Shown: positions 44,940 through 54,008 of the stretch, one piece after another | Numbering within the stretch: position 1 is the stretch's first letter | How the letters are laid out: each line of letters opens with the position of its first letter | Source of the DNA: an uncultured Solobacterium sp. | GTDB taxonomy: Bacteria; Bacillota_I; Bacilli_A; Erysipelotrichales; Erysipelotrichaceae | Reading direction: 5' to 3' | NCBI GenBank assembly: GCA_900543035.1 | Contig: UQPV01000006.1 | Location: forward strand, 8,603 to 72,602 | Length of the DNA stretch: 64,000 bases | Program-made: the position numbers and the translations under genes | Notes under the pieces: generated by a model | Told to the model about the DNA's origin: nothing | Databases searched by the model: none | The model's input: the letters and a program-made list of their open reading frames with translations, nothing else

Positions 44940-45609
44940 GCAGCGGCTCCATGCGGTAGCCCAGACCGCGGATGGTGGTGATGAGCACAGGGTTCTGCGG
45001 ATCGGCCTCGATCTTCTCGCGCAGCCGCTTCATCGTGACGGAAAGCGTGTTGTCCTCCACATACTGCCCTTTGTTGTCCCACAGCGCATCCAGCAGCTGC
45101 GCGCGGGTGAGGATCTGTCCGGGATGATGCAGGAAGAACAGGAAAAGCTGATATTCCATGGCGGACAAGTATACTTCCTGGCCGTTTCGGAATACCTTGG
45201 CCTGGCGAAGATCCACGCGCAGCTCCCGGATGCGGATGACGTCGTCCTGTCTGTCTTGTCGGCGGCGCAGCACGCTGCGGATGCGGCTGAGCAGCTCCTG
45301 CAGGCGGAAGGGCTTGGTCACATAATCATCGCCGCCCATGTCGAGCCCTTTGACGACACACATCTCATCATCAGATGCCGTCAGGAAGATGACGGCCGCG
45401 CCCTGTGCGCGAGCCGGATCACATAAGTCGAATCCGCTGCCGTCGGGCAGGGAGAGGTCGATGAGCGCAAGGTCGAAGCGCTGTTTGCTCAATGCGGCGC
45501 GGGCCTGTTCCACCGACATGCAGATACAGACCGCATATCCTTCTTTTTTCAGCGTATAGTCCAGCCCCATGGTGATGGCGCTGTCATCTTCTACCAGCAA
45601 GATGTGCAT
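44929..45609 (-). CDS. OmpR-family response regulator
   Basis: 226 residues: receiver domain with the acidic pair VEDD, phosphoacceptor Asp51 (LIDLSLPDG) and Lys in VTKPFR, then a winged-helix DNA-binding domain (about 130-222). The start at 45609 has GAGGTGATC ahead; the frame runs further upstream without a ribosome-binding site. An extended -10 (TGCTATACT) lies near 45630. It is the first gene of the regulator-kinase-ATPase-permease operon and probably activates that operon. Confidence 0.92.
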   Translation of the reverse strand: MHILLVEDDSAITMGLDYTLKKEGYAVCICMSVEQARAALSKQRFDLALIDLSLPDGSGFDLCDPARAQGAAVIFLTASDDEMCVVKGLDMGGDDYVTKPFRLQELLSRIRSVLRRRQDRQDDVIRIRELRVDLRQAKVFRNGQEVYLSAMEYQLFLFFLHHPGQILTRAQLLDALWDNKGQYVEDNTLSVTMKRLREKIEADPQNPVLITTIRGLGYRMEPLRES

Positions 45610-45689
45610 GTTGATCACCTCATCTGTGTTCAGTATAGCATAATCCGCCTGAGGAAAAGATGATGAATCTGTAACATAAGGCAGGCGTT

Positions 45690-47408
45690 TTACAGACATT
45701 CGCTCAGGAAGCAAGGCGCGTGCAGCGAAAGCGGTTCTCTGGCCATCAGCACGGGAACGGTCTCGCTTTTCCCTGGGATGTTCAGCTTCGGGGAGACGAT
45801 GGCCGCTGTCGTCTTGTCCGCTGATGTCAGGGAAGCCAGCATGCACAGGGCTGCTGCTTCCGAGGTGCAGACGAGCTCGCTGATGAGGCGTTCCTCTTCA
45901 CGCTCTTCCCAGCAGGCGTATCCTTCCGCCTGGCCTTCATGGAGGAATACTTGCACACGCATGCCGCAGCAAGCCTGATAAGGCAGCCAGAAGTCCTGAT
46001 AATAGGTCAGGTCGCGGATGCGAAAGCCGTCGTGGCCGCGCATCATCGTTTCATAGAGGGAGAGGCATGCCGCTGCATCAGCGTCTGTCCAGCTTCCTTC
46101 TTCGGGCGGGAGCGCCGCCTTGTCCAGGATGACGCGCTTCATGAAATGACTCTTGGCGAAGCCGAAGGGCACATACAGATCCCAGTCATAGGCCTGCAGG
46201 ATCCAGCGCGCATCGGCGAATTCCTGAAAGACGTGATCGAGCAGCCGTTTCATGTATCCGCAGCGGCGGTATTCCCGGCGGACGGCCACCCCTTCCAGGA
46301 AGCGGAAGGAGACGGGACGGCCATTCAGGGAGAGCTGCCATTGCGGGAACATACACATGGCGATGATCTGATCCCCGCTGCGCAGCACGCGGCAGTCCTG
46401 CGGGCGGTACATGCGGCTGAAGTAAAACGCAGCGCTCTTTGGCGTCTCTTCTGCGAAGCTGTCGAGCCACAGCGCGTTCAGCTGGTCTTTCTCTTCTGGT
46501 TTGGGCGCGGTGATCTCCCAACTGCGGAAGACAGCGGTATATTTCTGTACGATGCGGATCGGATGCATGTCGCGCTTGGCCTTGATCAGCGAAGGCAGGC
46601 CCATGTCATCCTCGCGGTTGATCAGCGTCACTGCCGGATCGGCGATCTCCAGATAGTTTTTCAAGATGGCGACATACAGCCCGCGGATATTGCGGTCAGC
46701 CTTTTCCACATGGATGTCCAGCATGTATGGGGTAGTGTGAGAAACGATGGAGAAGGCCTTCATGCGGCCGTCGATGGTGATGACCCCGCCATCCAGGGAA
46801 AGCTCTTCGGCATGCTCCAGCAAAAAGCGGATGCCTTGTTCTTCTTCCTGGATGCCGAAGATGTCATCATGACTGTCCTGCCATTCGCTCAGCAGCGAGA
46901 AGATATCGTCGAAATCATCCCTGCTCAGCCGGTGAAATGCCCATCTGCCCTCATATTCCTTCAAAAAGGCATTGTAATGGTTGCGGCGCTTCTGCATCTT
47001 CTTTCCTTTCAGCGTCTCTTGCTGGGTGCGGGAATAGATGTAGTCTTTGCCATCCCACCTGATGTCGAATACGACCTGATCCTGGAAATGTTCGGCCAGC
47101 CAGTCGCGCCATTCGCGGCTCAGGCAGGACATGCGCGCAGGGATGCCGTGCTGGCGGCCATATGCCAGCATGGCGCTGACGGCTTCCATGCGGTATTCCT
47201 CTGCGCAGAATGGCATGTACCAGTAAGTCTCATCTTCTGCTTCGATGTGAAAGCAGACGAGCGCAAAATGCGCATGCACTTCGAAATAGAACGGATAGGG
47301 ATACTGCCACATCAGCATCGTGACGACGTTGGCGTTGCAGTCTTCATATCCGGCCAGCGCTATCCAGGGCTGCAGCTCATGCATATTGTCGATCGTGAGT
47401 TTTTTCAT
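45690..47408 (-). CDS. Fusion protein: DUF2156 (LPG-synthase C-terminal) domain plus GNAT acetyltransferase
   Basis: 572 residues. The N-half (about 1-285) has DUF2156 features, the GNAT-like fold of phosphatidylglycerol lysyltransferases: KKMQKRRNHYNAFLKEYEG and YVAILKNYLEIADPAVTLINREDDMGLPSLIKAKRDMHP. The C-half (about 295-572) is an Eis-like GNAT with the acetyl-CoA segment GVAVRREYRRCGYMKRLL. No membrane helices are present, so this is not an MprF flippase. A function in aminoacyl or acetyl transfer is likely, but the substrate is unknown. Both domains occur as separate proteins elsewhere. Confidence 0.85.
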   Translation of the reverse strand: MKKLTIDNMHELQPWIALAGYEDCNANVVTMLMWQYPYPFYFEVHAHFALVCFHIEAEDETYWYMPFCAEEYRMEAVSAMLAYGRQHGIPARMSCLSREWRDWLAEHFQDQVVFDIRWDGKDYIYSRTQQETLKGKKMQKRRNHYNAFLKEYEGRWAFHRLSRDDFDDIFSLLSEWQDSHDDIFGIQEEEQGIRFLLEHAEELSLDGGVITIDGRMKAFSIVSHTTPYMLDIHVEKADRNIRGLYVAILKNYLEIADPAVTLINREDDMGLPSLIKAKRDMHPIRIVQKYTAVFRSWEITAPKPEEKDQLNALWLDSFAEETPKSAAFYFSRMYRPQDCRVLRSGDQIIAMCMFPQWQLSLNGRPVSFRFLEGVAVRREYRRCGYMKRLLDHVFQEFADARWILQAYDWDLYVPFGFAKSHFMKRVILDKAALPPEEGSWTDADAAACLSLYETMMRGHDGFRIRDLTYYQDFWLPYQACCGMRVQVFLHEGQAEGYACWEEREEERLISELVCTSEAAALCMLASLTSADKTTAAIVSPKLNIPGKSETVPVLMAREPLSLHAPCFLSECL

Positions 47409-47434
47409 AGTTACCTTCCTTGTCGTTTTCCTTA

Positions 47435-48037
47435 TTATATCCGCTGCTGGCCGGAGGACAAGCGTTTTGCCCGCGCAGTGTCAAATGCCGGGGAGATGAG
47501 CGTGCGGACAAAGGCGGCTAAGTGGTCGGTGCTGTCCGGCATGCCCTCGTTCATCCATTTTTCCAGTATGGCGATGCATCCGGAGGAGACAAAGGTGTAG
47601 TAATAATCGAGCATGTGGGGATCGGCGTGGGGAAAGAGGCTCAGCTGCGAGTTCAGGCAGGCCTGCTTGCCCAGCTCGATGAGCCGGTAGAGCAGCTTCT
47701 TGTCGCTGTGCGGCCCCAGGGTGACCAGGCACAGGTCGGCGTGTTCCCGGATATAGCTGAAGATGCGGGTGATCGTCTCCACCAGATCATAGGGGTCCTG
47801 ATCTTCGAGCAGCGGGCGCAGGATCGCCTTGAATTCATCGAACATGCTCTGCTCGATCTGTTCCATCAGGTCATAAATGTCGTCGTAATGGGCGTAAAAG
47901 GTTCCGCGGTTGATGGATGCTTTTTCGCATAGCTCGCGGACGGTGATGTGCTGAAGTGGCTTTTCGCGAAGCAGGTTCAGCAGCGCCGTGCGGATCATCT
48001 GACGGGTGATGCGTACCCGTCCGTCTTCTTTTTTCAT
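47435..48037 (-). CDS. TetR/AcrR family regulator
   Basis: 200 residues with the N-terminal helix-turn-helix VRELCEKASINRGTFYAHYDDIYDLMEQI (about 35-65) and a ligand-type C-domain. AGGAGG supports ATG 48037; the longer frame to 48085 is unlikely. It is divergent from the ABC transporter at 48201-52147, and two matching palindromic sites lie between them, so it most likely represses that transporter and itself. It may share a transcript with the DUF2156-GNAT gene 26 bases downstream. Confidence 0.9.
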   Translation of the reverse strand: MKKEDGRVRITRQMIRTALLNLLREKPLQHITVRELCEKASINRGTFYAHYDDIYDLMEQIEQSMFDEFKAILRPLLEDQDPYDLVETITRIFSYIREHADLCLVTLGPHSDKKLLYRLIELGKQACLNSQLSLFPHADPHMLDYYYTFVSSGCIAILEKWMNEGMPDSTDHLAAFVRTLISPAFDTARAKRLSSGQQRI

Positions 48038-48064
48038 CTCTGTATCCTCCTGTTGAACAAAATG

Positions 48065-48079
48065 ATCAAATGTGTTGAT
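48065..48079. promoter_or_regulatory. TetR operator-like site 1
   Basis: ATCAAATGTGTTGAT is a near-palindrome with arms ATCAA/TTGAT. It lies 28 bases upstream of the TetR start and differs from site 2 at two of 15 positions. Confidence 0.6.
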
Positions 48080-48094
48080 TTGCATGACATTCTC

Positions 48095-48109
48095 ATCAGA
48101 TGTGATGAT
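48095..48109. promoter_or_regulatory. TetR operator-like site 2
   Basis: ATCAGATGTGATGAT is centred exactly 30 bases from site 1, about three helical turns, and abuts the -35 box of the transporter promoter. Confidence 0.6.
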
Positions 48110-48137
48110 TGAATCCCTGCCTGATTCTTATTATAAT
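48109..48137 (+). promoter_or_regulatory. Promoter of the coiled-coil ABC transporter operon
   Basis: TTGAAT (48109-48114), a 17-base spacer and TATAAT (48132-48137). Its first base is the last base of operator-like site 2, so a bound repressor would block it. Confidence 0.78.
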
Positions 48138-48200
48138 ACAGATGGGAGTTAATGAACACTGTGTTTGGTATCTGAACGAGTGTTGAATGGAGTGAGACAG

Positions 48201-48905
48201 ATGAGTGCATACATTGAGTTTCAGGATGTAAAAAAGGTGTATAAGATGGGAGAAGTCTCCATCGAGGCACTGGCAGGCGTGAGCTTTTCCATCGATCAGG
48301 GAGAGTTCGTCGTGATCGCCGGCGCCAGCGGAGCGGGGAAAAGCACGATTCTGAATATTCTGGGCGGTATGGATTCCGCGAGCAGCGGCACGATCATCGT
48401 GGATGGCAAGCGGGTCAGTGACTACAATGCCAGACAGCTGACGACCTATCGCCGTTATGACATCGGCTTCGTGTTCCAGTTCTACAATCTGGTGCAGAAT
48501 CTGACGGTCAGGGAAAATGTCGAGCTGGCGACGCAGATCTGCAAGGATCCTTTGGATATCGATGAGACGATCGAGGCGGTCGGCCTGGCGGATCGCTCCC
48601 GCAACTTTCCGGCGCAGCTTTCCGGCGGTGAGCAGCAGCGTGTGGCGATCGCGCGTGCGTTGGCCAAGAACCCGAAGCTGCTGCTGTGCGATGAGCCGAC
48701 CGGCGCATTGGATTATCAGACCGGAAAGCAGATCCTCAAGCTGCTGCAGGACACATGCCGCCAGCGCGGGGTGAGCGTCATCGTCATCACGCATAATCTG
48801 GCGCTGACAGCGATGGGCGACAAGGTCATCAAGGTGCGCAGCGGACGCATCGAAAGCGTCGAGATCAATGAACATCCGCTGCCGGTGGAAAGGATCGAAT
48901 ACTGA
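48201..48905 (+). CDS. ABC transporter ATP-binding protein
   Basis: 234 residues of the LolD/MacB type: Walker [10 protein letters not shown] (41-49), signature LSGGEQQR, Walker [13 protein letters not shown] and ITHN in the switch position (Asn follows His). ATG 48201 has GGAG upstream; the open frame back to 48165 is unlikely to be used. The stop overlaps the permease start (TGATG), so the two subunits are coupled. Confidence 0.93.
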   Translation: MSAYIEFQDVKKVYKMGEVSIEALAGVSFSIDQGEFVVIAGASGAGKSTILNILGGMDSASSGTIIVDGKRVSDYNARQLTTYRRYDIGFVFQFYNLVQNLTVRENVELATQICKDPLDIDETIEAVGLADRSRNFPAQLSGGEQQRVAIARALAKNPKLLLCDEPTGALDYQTGKQILKLLQDTCRQRGVSVIVITHNLALTAMGDKVIKVRSGRIESVEINEHPLPVERIEY

Positions 48906-51900
48906 TGCACAGCGCGCTCTGGAAGGATACGCTGCGGGAGATCCGCAAGAGCTTCGGGCGCTTTCTCTCCATCCTGCTGATCGTCGCCCTGGGCGTGGCT
49001 TTCTTCGCCGGCGTGAAAGCCAGTGTCCCGGACATGAAATATACGGCTGACGCGTATTTTGACGAATATAATCTGCAGGATATCCAGCTGTTTTCCACGG
49101 TCGGGTTCACCGATGAGGATGTGGAGAAGATCCGGGACATCGAGGGCGTCCTCGGTGTGCACGCGACCTATTCGATGGACGCGGTGACGGTCAAGGACAC
49201 GCGGCAGATCACGCTGAAGGTGCTGAGCATGCCGTCGGCCGATCCTGATCGAGACGATCCGGATTATATCAACCAGGTGCGCCTGGCCAGCGGAAGGATG
49301 CCGCAAAAGAGCGGCGAGTGTCTGCTGGAAGAAGAAAAGATGATGGAAAGTGATCTGGAGGTCGGAGATACCATCACCTTGGCCACTGGGACAGATGATG
49401 ATATCAAAGACTATCTGAAGACAGATACGTTTACGATCGTGGGCACGATGTATACTCCGGTCTATCTCTCTTATGAGAAGGGGAGCACGACGGTGGGCAG
49501 CGGATCTATCGACAATTTCATCACGATCCTCGATGAGGATTTCAACATGGATTATTATACGCAGGTCAATCTGACGGTGGAGGGGGCAAAAGCGCTCAAT
49601 TCCTATGAGGATGCGTATTTCGATGTGACCGATCCGGTCAAGAACCGCTTGGAAAGCCTGGGGCTGGAACGGGCGGACCTGCGCCTGGAGGATATCCGGG
49701 AACAGGCCCAGCAGGCGTATGATGAAGGCGAACAGGAATATCAGGATGCACAAGCGCAGTTCGATCAGCAGATCAGCGACGCTGAGGACCAGCTGAATGA
49801 TGCGGAAAACGAGCTGATCGTGAATCAGGCCACGCTCAATTCCTCCAGGCTGTATGCCGAGCAGGAGACTGCCGCGGCCCAGACGCAGATCGCTTCGCTG
49901 GAAAGCATGCTGAGCAGTGCGAAGACGCGGGTCGATGCGCTGAAGGATCAGCTGAAGAGCCAGAACAGCCAGATCCAGGACCAGTTGGATCAGCTCGAGG
50001 AAAATCGCGATGAGTATGAAGCCATCGTAGCGGAAAACGATGCCCGCATCGAAGAGCTGGAAGAGGAGCTGGAAAATGCGTCGGAAAGCGAACGACCGGC
50101 CATCGAGGCAGAGATCGAGATGCGCAAGGCGGCCAGCGAAACGGCCCGCCGCATGGCCCAGCAGATGCAAAGCAGCATCGATGCGCTGCAGGCACAGCTG
50201 CAGACGCTCAACGATCAGATCGATGAAGCGGCAGCTTATATGAATGAGCTGCAGGGGATGATCGATGAGCAGAAGGCGCAGCTAGAGGCTGCGCAGCAAG
50301 CCAGCGAACAGGAGCTGGCGCAGGGCGAGCAGCAGATCGCGGATGGCTGGGCCCAGCTGGCGCAGGGGAAGATCGAGCTGGAGCGGCAGCGCGAGCTGGG
50401 CGAGGAAGAGCTCGGCTTAGCGAAGGACAGGCTGGACAAGGCAAAGGCGCAGATCGAAGCCATCGATGATCCGCAATGGATCGTGCTTGACCGCAACTCG
50501 CAGTATTCGTATATGGATTATGGCAGCGTCGCAGACCGCATGGAAGGCATTGCCCGCGTCTTCCCGGTATTCTTCTTCCTGGTCGCCGCGCTCGTCTGTC
50601 TGACGACGATGACGCGCATGGTCGATGAGCAGCGCGGCAACATCGGCACGATGAAGGCGCTTGGCTACAGCAAAGGCGCCATCGCGATGAAATATCTGAT
50701 GTATGCCTTCATCGCCGGCATATTCGGCTCTATCCTGGGCTGTTCGCTGGGCATGTATATCTTCCCCAGCGTCATCTTCAACGCATGGAACCTCATGTAT
50801 AATCTGCCTGAACTGAAGTTCGTGCTGCAGCCAGGGCTCATGCTGCTGGCCAGCGGCCTGGTCATCGGCGTGACGATGCTGGCGGCATTCGCCGCGGTAT
50901 ACAAAGAGCTGATGGAAGTGCCGAGCCAGCTGATGCGCCCGAGGGCACCGAAGATCGGCAAAAAGATCCTGCTTGAGCGGGTCCCGCTGCTATGGTCGCA
51001 TTTCTCATTCAGCTGGAAAGTGACCGCACGGAATATCTTCCGATACAAGAAGCGCTTCTTCATGACCGTGATCGGCATCGCGGGCTGCAGTGCCTTGCTC
51101 GTGGCAGGCTTCGGCATTCAGGACAGCATCTCAGATATCGTCACTAAGCAGTATGAGGAGATCTTCAATTTCGACGCGGCCGTCACGTTCGATACTGATG
51201 CGACCGTTGCCGAGAAGGCTGACGCCCTGCAGCGTCTGCAAGACAATGCCGAGGTCGAAGAAGCCATCGGCATCGGACAAAGCGCCGTCACGGTCAGCGA
51301 TGATGGAGAAGACAGTTCGGTCACGGTCGTCGTGCCTTCTGATCTTGATGATTTCGCGGACTTCACCGCGCTTCGCCACCGCGGCGATACAGAGCAGCTT
51401 TCGCTGAGCGACGACGGCGCGCTCATCACGGAGAAGCTGGCGATGAACCTTGGTCTTTCTGCCGGGGATACGCTGACCATCACCGATGGCGATGGCATAG
51501 AGCGGGAAGTGAAGATCGCGGATGTGGTGGAAAACTATGTCGGTCATTATCTGTACATGTCTCCTTCTTATTACCGAACGGTCTTTGAGGAACGGCAGAC
51601 AGATACCGCCGCGTATCTGAAGCTGAGCGAAGCAGGTCTGCAGGATGAATCCGCCCTGGGCCAGCAGCTGATGCAGGACGAGTTCATCTCTTCTGTCTCC
51701 TTCTATTCCGGATTGGCCGATACGTTCCAAGATACGATCTCATCACTGAGCTTCGTCGTCGTCGTACTGGTCATCGCCGCCGGTCTGCTCGCCTTCGTCG
51801 TCTTATACAATCTGACGAATGTGAACATCTCTGAGCGCATCCGGGAGATCGCGACCATCAAGGTGTTGGGCTTCTACGATCGTGAGGTCGGATCCTATGT

Positions 51901-52147
51901 ATTCCGGGAAACCATCTTTCTGACCATCATCGGCGCCTTGGCCGGACTGCTCCTGGGCATCGGACTGCACAGTCTGATCATGAGCCTGGCAGAGATGGAA
52001 AGCGTCATGTTCGGCCGAAACATCGACTGGATCTCTTTCGTGATCTCCTTCCTGATCACGATGCTCTTCTCCTTTGTGGTCAACTTGTTCATGTACCGCA
52101 AGCTGAAGAAGGTGCAGATGGTCGAGTCGCTGAAGTCAGTGGAATAA
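48905..52147 (+). CDS. FtsX-type ABC permease with long coiled-coil outside domain
   Basis: 1080 residues. A first helix (about 18-38) is followed by an outside domain and then a coiled-coil stretch (about 255-525) rich in Gln, Glu, Ala and Leu heptads with breaks. Three membrane helices (about 550-705), a further single helix near 720-745, a second outside domain and three C-terminal helices (about 950-1070) complete a tandem FtsX permease. The long coiled coil recalls MacB/YhgE-like export systems that reach across the wall. With TetR control next door, drug or peptide export is plausible; no substrate is shown. Confidence 0.88.
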   Translation: MHSALWKDTLREIRKSFGRFLSILLIVALGVAFFAGVKASVPDMKYTADAYFDEYNLQDIQLFSTVGFTDEDVEKIRDIEGVLGVHATYSMDAVTVKDTRQITLKVLSMPSADPDRDDPDYINQVRLASGRMPQKSGECLLEEEKMMESDLEVGDTITLATGTDDDIKDYLKTDTFTIVGTMYTPVYLSYEKGSTTVGSGSIDNFITILDEDFNMDYYTQVNLTVEGAKALNSYEDAYFDVTDPVKNRLESLGLERADLRLEDIREQAQQAYDEGEQEYQDAQAQFDQQISDAEDQLNDAENELIVNQATLNSSRLYAEQETAAAQTQIASLESMLSSAKTRVDALKDQLKSQNSQIQDQLDQLEENRDEYEAIVAENDARIEELEEELENASESERPAIEAEIEMRKAASETARRMAQQMQSSIDALQAQLQTLNDQIDEAAAYMNELQGMIDEQKAQLEAAQQASEQELAQGEQQIADGWAQLAQGKIELERQRELGEEELGLAKDRLDKAKAQIEAIDDPQWIVLDRNSQYSYMDYGSVADRMEGIARVFPVFFFLVAALVCLTTMTRMVDEQRGNIGTMKALGYSKGAIAMKYLMYAFIAGIFGSILGCSLGMYIFPSVIFNAWNLMYNLPELKFVLQPGLMLLASGLVIGVTMLAAFAAVYKELMEVPSQLMRPRAPKIGKKILLERVPLLWSHFSFSWKVTARNIFRYKKRFFMTVIGIAGCSALLVAGFGIQDSISDIVTKQYEEIFNFDAAVTFDTDATVAEKADALQRLQDNAEVEEAIGIGQSAVTVSDDGEDSSVTVVVPSDLDDFADFTALRHRGDTEQLSLSDDGALITEKLAMNLGLSAGDTLTITDGDGIEREVKIADVVENYVGHYLYMSPSYYRTVFEERQTDTAAYLKLSEAGLQDESALGQQLMQDEFISSVSFYSGLADTFQDTISSLSFVVVVLVIAAGLLAFVVLYNLTNVNISERIREIATIKVLGFYDREVGSYVFRETIFLTIIGALAGLLLGIGLHSLIMSLAEMESVMFGRNIDWISFVISFLITMLFSFVVNLFMYRKLKKVQMVESLKSVE

Positions 52148-52154
52148 TGGGATG

Positions 52155-52185
52155 AAAAAACTTTCAGAAACTCTGGAAGTTTTTT
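52155..52185 (+). terminator. Terminator of the ABC transporter operon
   Basis: AAAAAACTTTCAGA (52155-52168) pairs with TCTGGAAGTTTTTT (52172-52185), one G-T pair. Confidence 0.8.
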
Positions 52186-52186
52186 C

Positions 52187-52215
52187 TTGTTCGCCATGCG
52201 GTTTTCGCTTATAAT
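52187..52215 (+). promoter_or_regulatory. Promoter of asnA
   Basis: TTGTTC (52187-52192), 17 bases, TATAAT (52210-52215). Confidence 0.65.
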
Positions 52216-52250
52216 GAAGGCATGGTGTGAAGAAAAAAGGGGATGAAACC

Positions 52251-53264
52251 ATGAATGAAGGAAAATTGATCCTCCCGCATGACTATGAGAATAAACTGGA
52301 TTATGTCTCGACGGAGATCGCCATCAAATATGTGAAGGATCTGTTTGAACGCAGGCTGGCCTATCATCTGAACCTGATGCGTGTATCTGCGCCGCTGTTC
52401 GTCCGCAAGGACAGCGGGCTCAACGATAACCTCAACGGCGTGGAGCGTCCGGTCACTTTCGATATCCGGGATATCGAAGGCGATGTGGAGATCGTGCATT
52501 CGCTGGCCAAATGGAAGCGCATGGCGCTGAAGCGCTATGGCTTTGAAGTGAACAAAGGCATCTACACGGATATGAACGCCATCCGTCGCGATGAGATCGT
52601 CGACAACCTGCATTCTGTCTATGTCGACCAGTGGGACTGGGAAAAGATCATCAGTGCGGAAAACCGCACGCTGGATCATCTGCAGGAGACCGTGAAGAAG
52701 ATCATGAAGGCGCTGAAGGAGACGGAACAGCAGCTGTGCAAGGTGTTTGAGAATCTGGAGCCGTTCATCAAGGAAGAGATCACGTTCATCACTTCCCAGG
52801 AACTGGAGGACCGCTATCCGCATCTGACGCCGAAGGAGCGGGAATATGAGTTTACCAAGCTGCATGGCAGCGCCTGCATCATGCAGATCGGCGATAAGCT
52901 GAACAGCGGCATGCCGCATGATGGACGGGCACCGGACTATGATGACTGGGCGCTCAACGGCGATATCCTGATCTATTATCCGGTGATCGATCAGGCGGTG
53001 GAGATCTCCAGCATGGGCATCCGCGTCGATTCGATGTCGCTGCTCTCCCAGCTGGAGAAGAGCGGATGCATGGACCGCATCGCGCTGCCTTTCCACAAGG
53101 CGCTGCTTGCCGGCGAGCTGCCGCTGACGATGGGCGGGGGCATCGGGCAGTCCCGCATCTGTCTGCTGCTGCTGAACAAGGCGCACATCGGCGAGGTGCA
53201 GGCCGGCGCATGGCCGACCCCGATGATCGAAAAGTGCCGCGCGCACAATATCATCTTGCTTTGA
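52251..53264 (+). CDS. asnA: Aspartate--ammonia ligase
   Basis: Makes asparagine from aspartate, ammonia and ATP (AMP-forming), a class II aminoacyl-tRNA synthetase-like enzyme. The 337 residues carry the AsnA features: VSAPLFVRKDSGLNDNLNG, RPVTFDI, VHSLAKWKRMAL and the C-terminal GGGIGQSRICLLLL. The frame opens at GTG 52227, but AAAGGGG and the expected length select ATG 52251. It is a single-gene unit. Confidence 0.96.
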   Translation: MNEGKLILPHDYENKLDYVSTEIAIKYVKDLFERRLAYHLNLMRVSAPLFVRKDSGLNDNLNGVERPVTFDIRDIEGDVEIVHSLAKWKRMALKRYGFEVNKGIYTDMNAIRRDEIVDNLHSVYVDQWDWEKIISAENRTLDHLQETVKKIMKALKETEQQLCKVFENLEPFIKEEITFITSQELEDRYPHLTPKEREYEFTKLHGSACIMQIGDKLNSGMPHDGRAPDYDDWALNGDILIYYPVIDQAVEISSMGIRVDSMSLLSQLEKSGCMDRIALPFHKALLAGELPLTMGGGIGQSRICLLLLNKAHIGEVQAGAWPTPMIEKCRAHNIILL

Positions 53265-53271
53265 CGCTTAA

Positions 53272-53320
53272 GCCTTTTTTCGCGTGCGCATAAACATATG
53301 TGCCCGAAAGAAGGCATTTT
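53272..53320 (+). terminator. Probable terminator after asnA
   Basis: GCCTTTTTTC (53272-53281) pairs with GAAAGAAGGC (53306-53315, one G-T pair), followed by ATTTTTG; the loop is long at 24 bases. Confidence 0.5.
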
Positions 53321-53427
53321 TGATTGCATTTCCCCGCTGCGGCTGAACAAAAGCTCCGTCTCGGCCGGAAATTCTAAAAAAACGGTGGTATTCGACAGAT
53401 AAATGAGCTATAATAAGGACACTGAGT

Positions 53428-53504
53428 GTGCCCGTAGCTCAATTGGATAGAGTACCAGATTCCGATTCTGGCGGTTGCAGGTTCGATCCCTGTCGGGTGC
53501 GCCA
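53428..53504 (+). tRNA. tRNA-Arg (CCG)
   Basis: The acceptor GTGCCCG pairs with CGGGTGC, the D arm is GCTCAATTGGATAGAGT, the anticodon stem CCAGA/TCTGG carries loop TTCCGAT giving CCG, the T arm has GGTTCGATCC, and CCA is encoded. TATAAT at 53409-53414 is a likely -10. Confidence 0.95.
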
Positions 53505-53528
53505 TTTTTATTTTATCCGGAGGACAGC

Positions 53529-54008
53529 ATGAGAAGAAAAGACCGGGAAGTGAGCGATCTGCGTCAGCAGCTGGAGATCGTCCGGCGCTGTGATTCCTGC
53601 TGCATCGCCATCAACGATCCAGATCAGGATGCGCCATATATCGTCGAGCTCAGCTTCGGGCTGGAGCATCTGGAAGACAAGGACATATTGTATGTGCACA
53701 GCGCAAAAGAAGGACGGAAGCTGGAGCTGCTTGCGCAGGATCCGCATGTGAGCTTCTTCATGAGCTGCGGACATGAATTGGTGTATGACGCGGAACGGCA
53801 GATGTGCACCATGAATTATGAGAGCGTGAGCGGATATGGCATCATGCGTCTGCTCAGCGCGCAGGAAGCCCTGCACGGGCTCGATGTGCTGATGGACCAT
53901 TATTATCCGCATGAACGCCGCCCTTATCACAAAAAGGCGGTGGACAGCACAGCGGTATACGGTCTGGAGATCCTCTCCATGACGGCCAAGAAAAGGAAAA
54001 AGAAATGA
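53529..54008 (+). CDS. Pyridoxamine 5'-phosphate oxidase-like (NimA-type) flavin-binding protein
   Basis: 159 residues with the split-barrel FMN-binding pattern of the Pyridox_ox_2/NimA group: MRRKDREVSD opening, CCIAIN, IVELSFGLE and the ILYVHSAKEGRKLELLAQDPHVSF segment. NimA proteins reduce nitroimidazoles; most relatives have unknown substrates. GGAGG precedes ATG 53529. It starts 24 bases after tRNA-Arg, and its last bases overlap the HAD hydrolase, so tRNA and the two genes may share a primary transcript. Confidence 0.83.
   Translation: MRRKDREVSDLRQQLEIVRRCDSCCIAINDPDQDAPYIVELSFGLEHLEDKDILYVHSAKEGRKLELLAQDPHVSFFMSCGHELVYDAERQMCTMNYESVSGYGIMRLLSAQEALHGLDVLMDHYYPHERRPYHKKAVDSTAVYGLEILSMTAKKRKKK

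Noticed and set aside
45939..47600. 553-codon plus-strand frame opposite the DUF2156-GNAT gene
   Set aside because: It crosses the boundary between two minus-strand genes, lacks a ribosome-binding site and has shadow-like composition.
53265..53427. Possible small RNA between asnA and tRNA-Arg
   Set aside because: Only a probable terminator and a tRNA promoter -10 are visible; no separate conserved structure.
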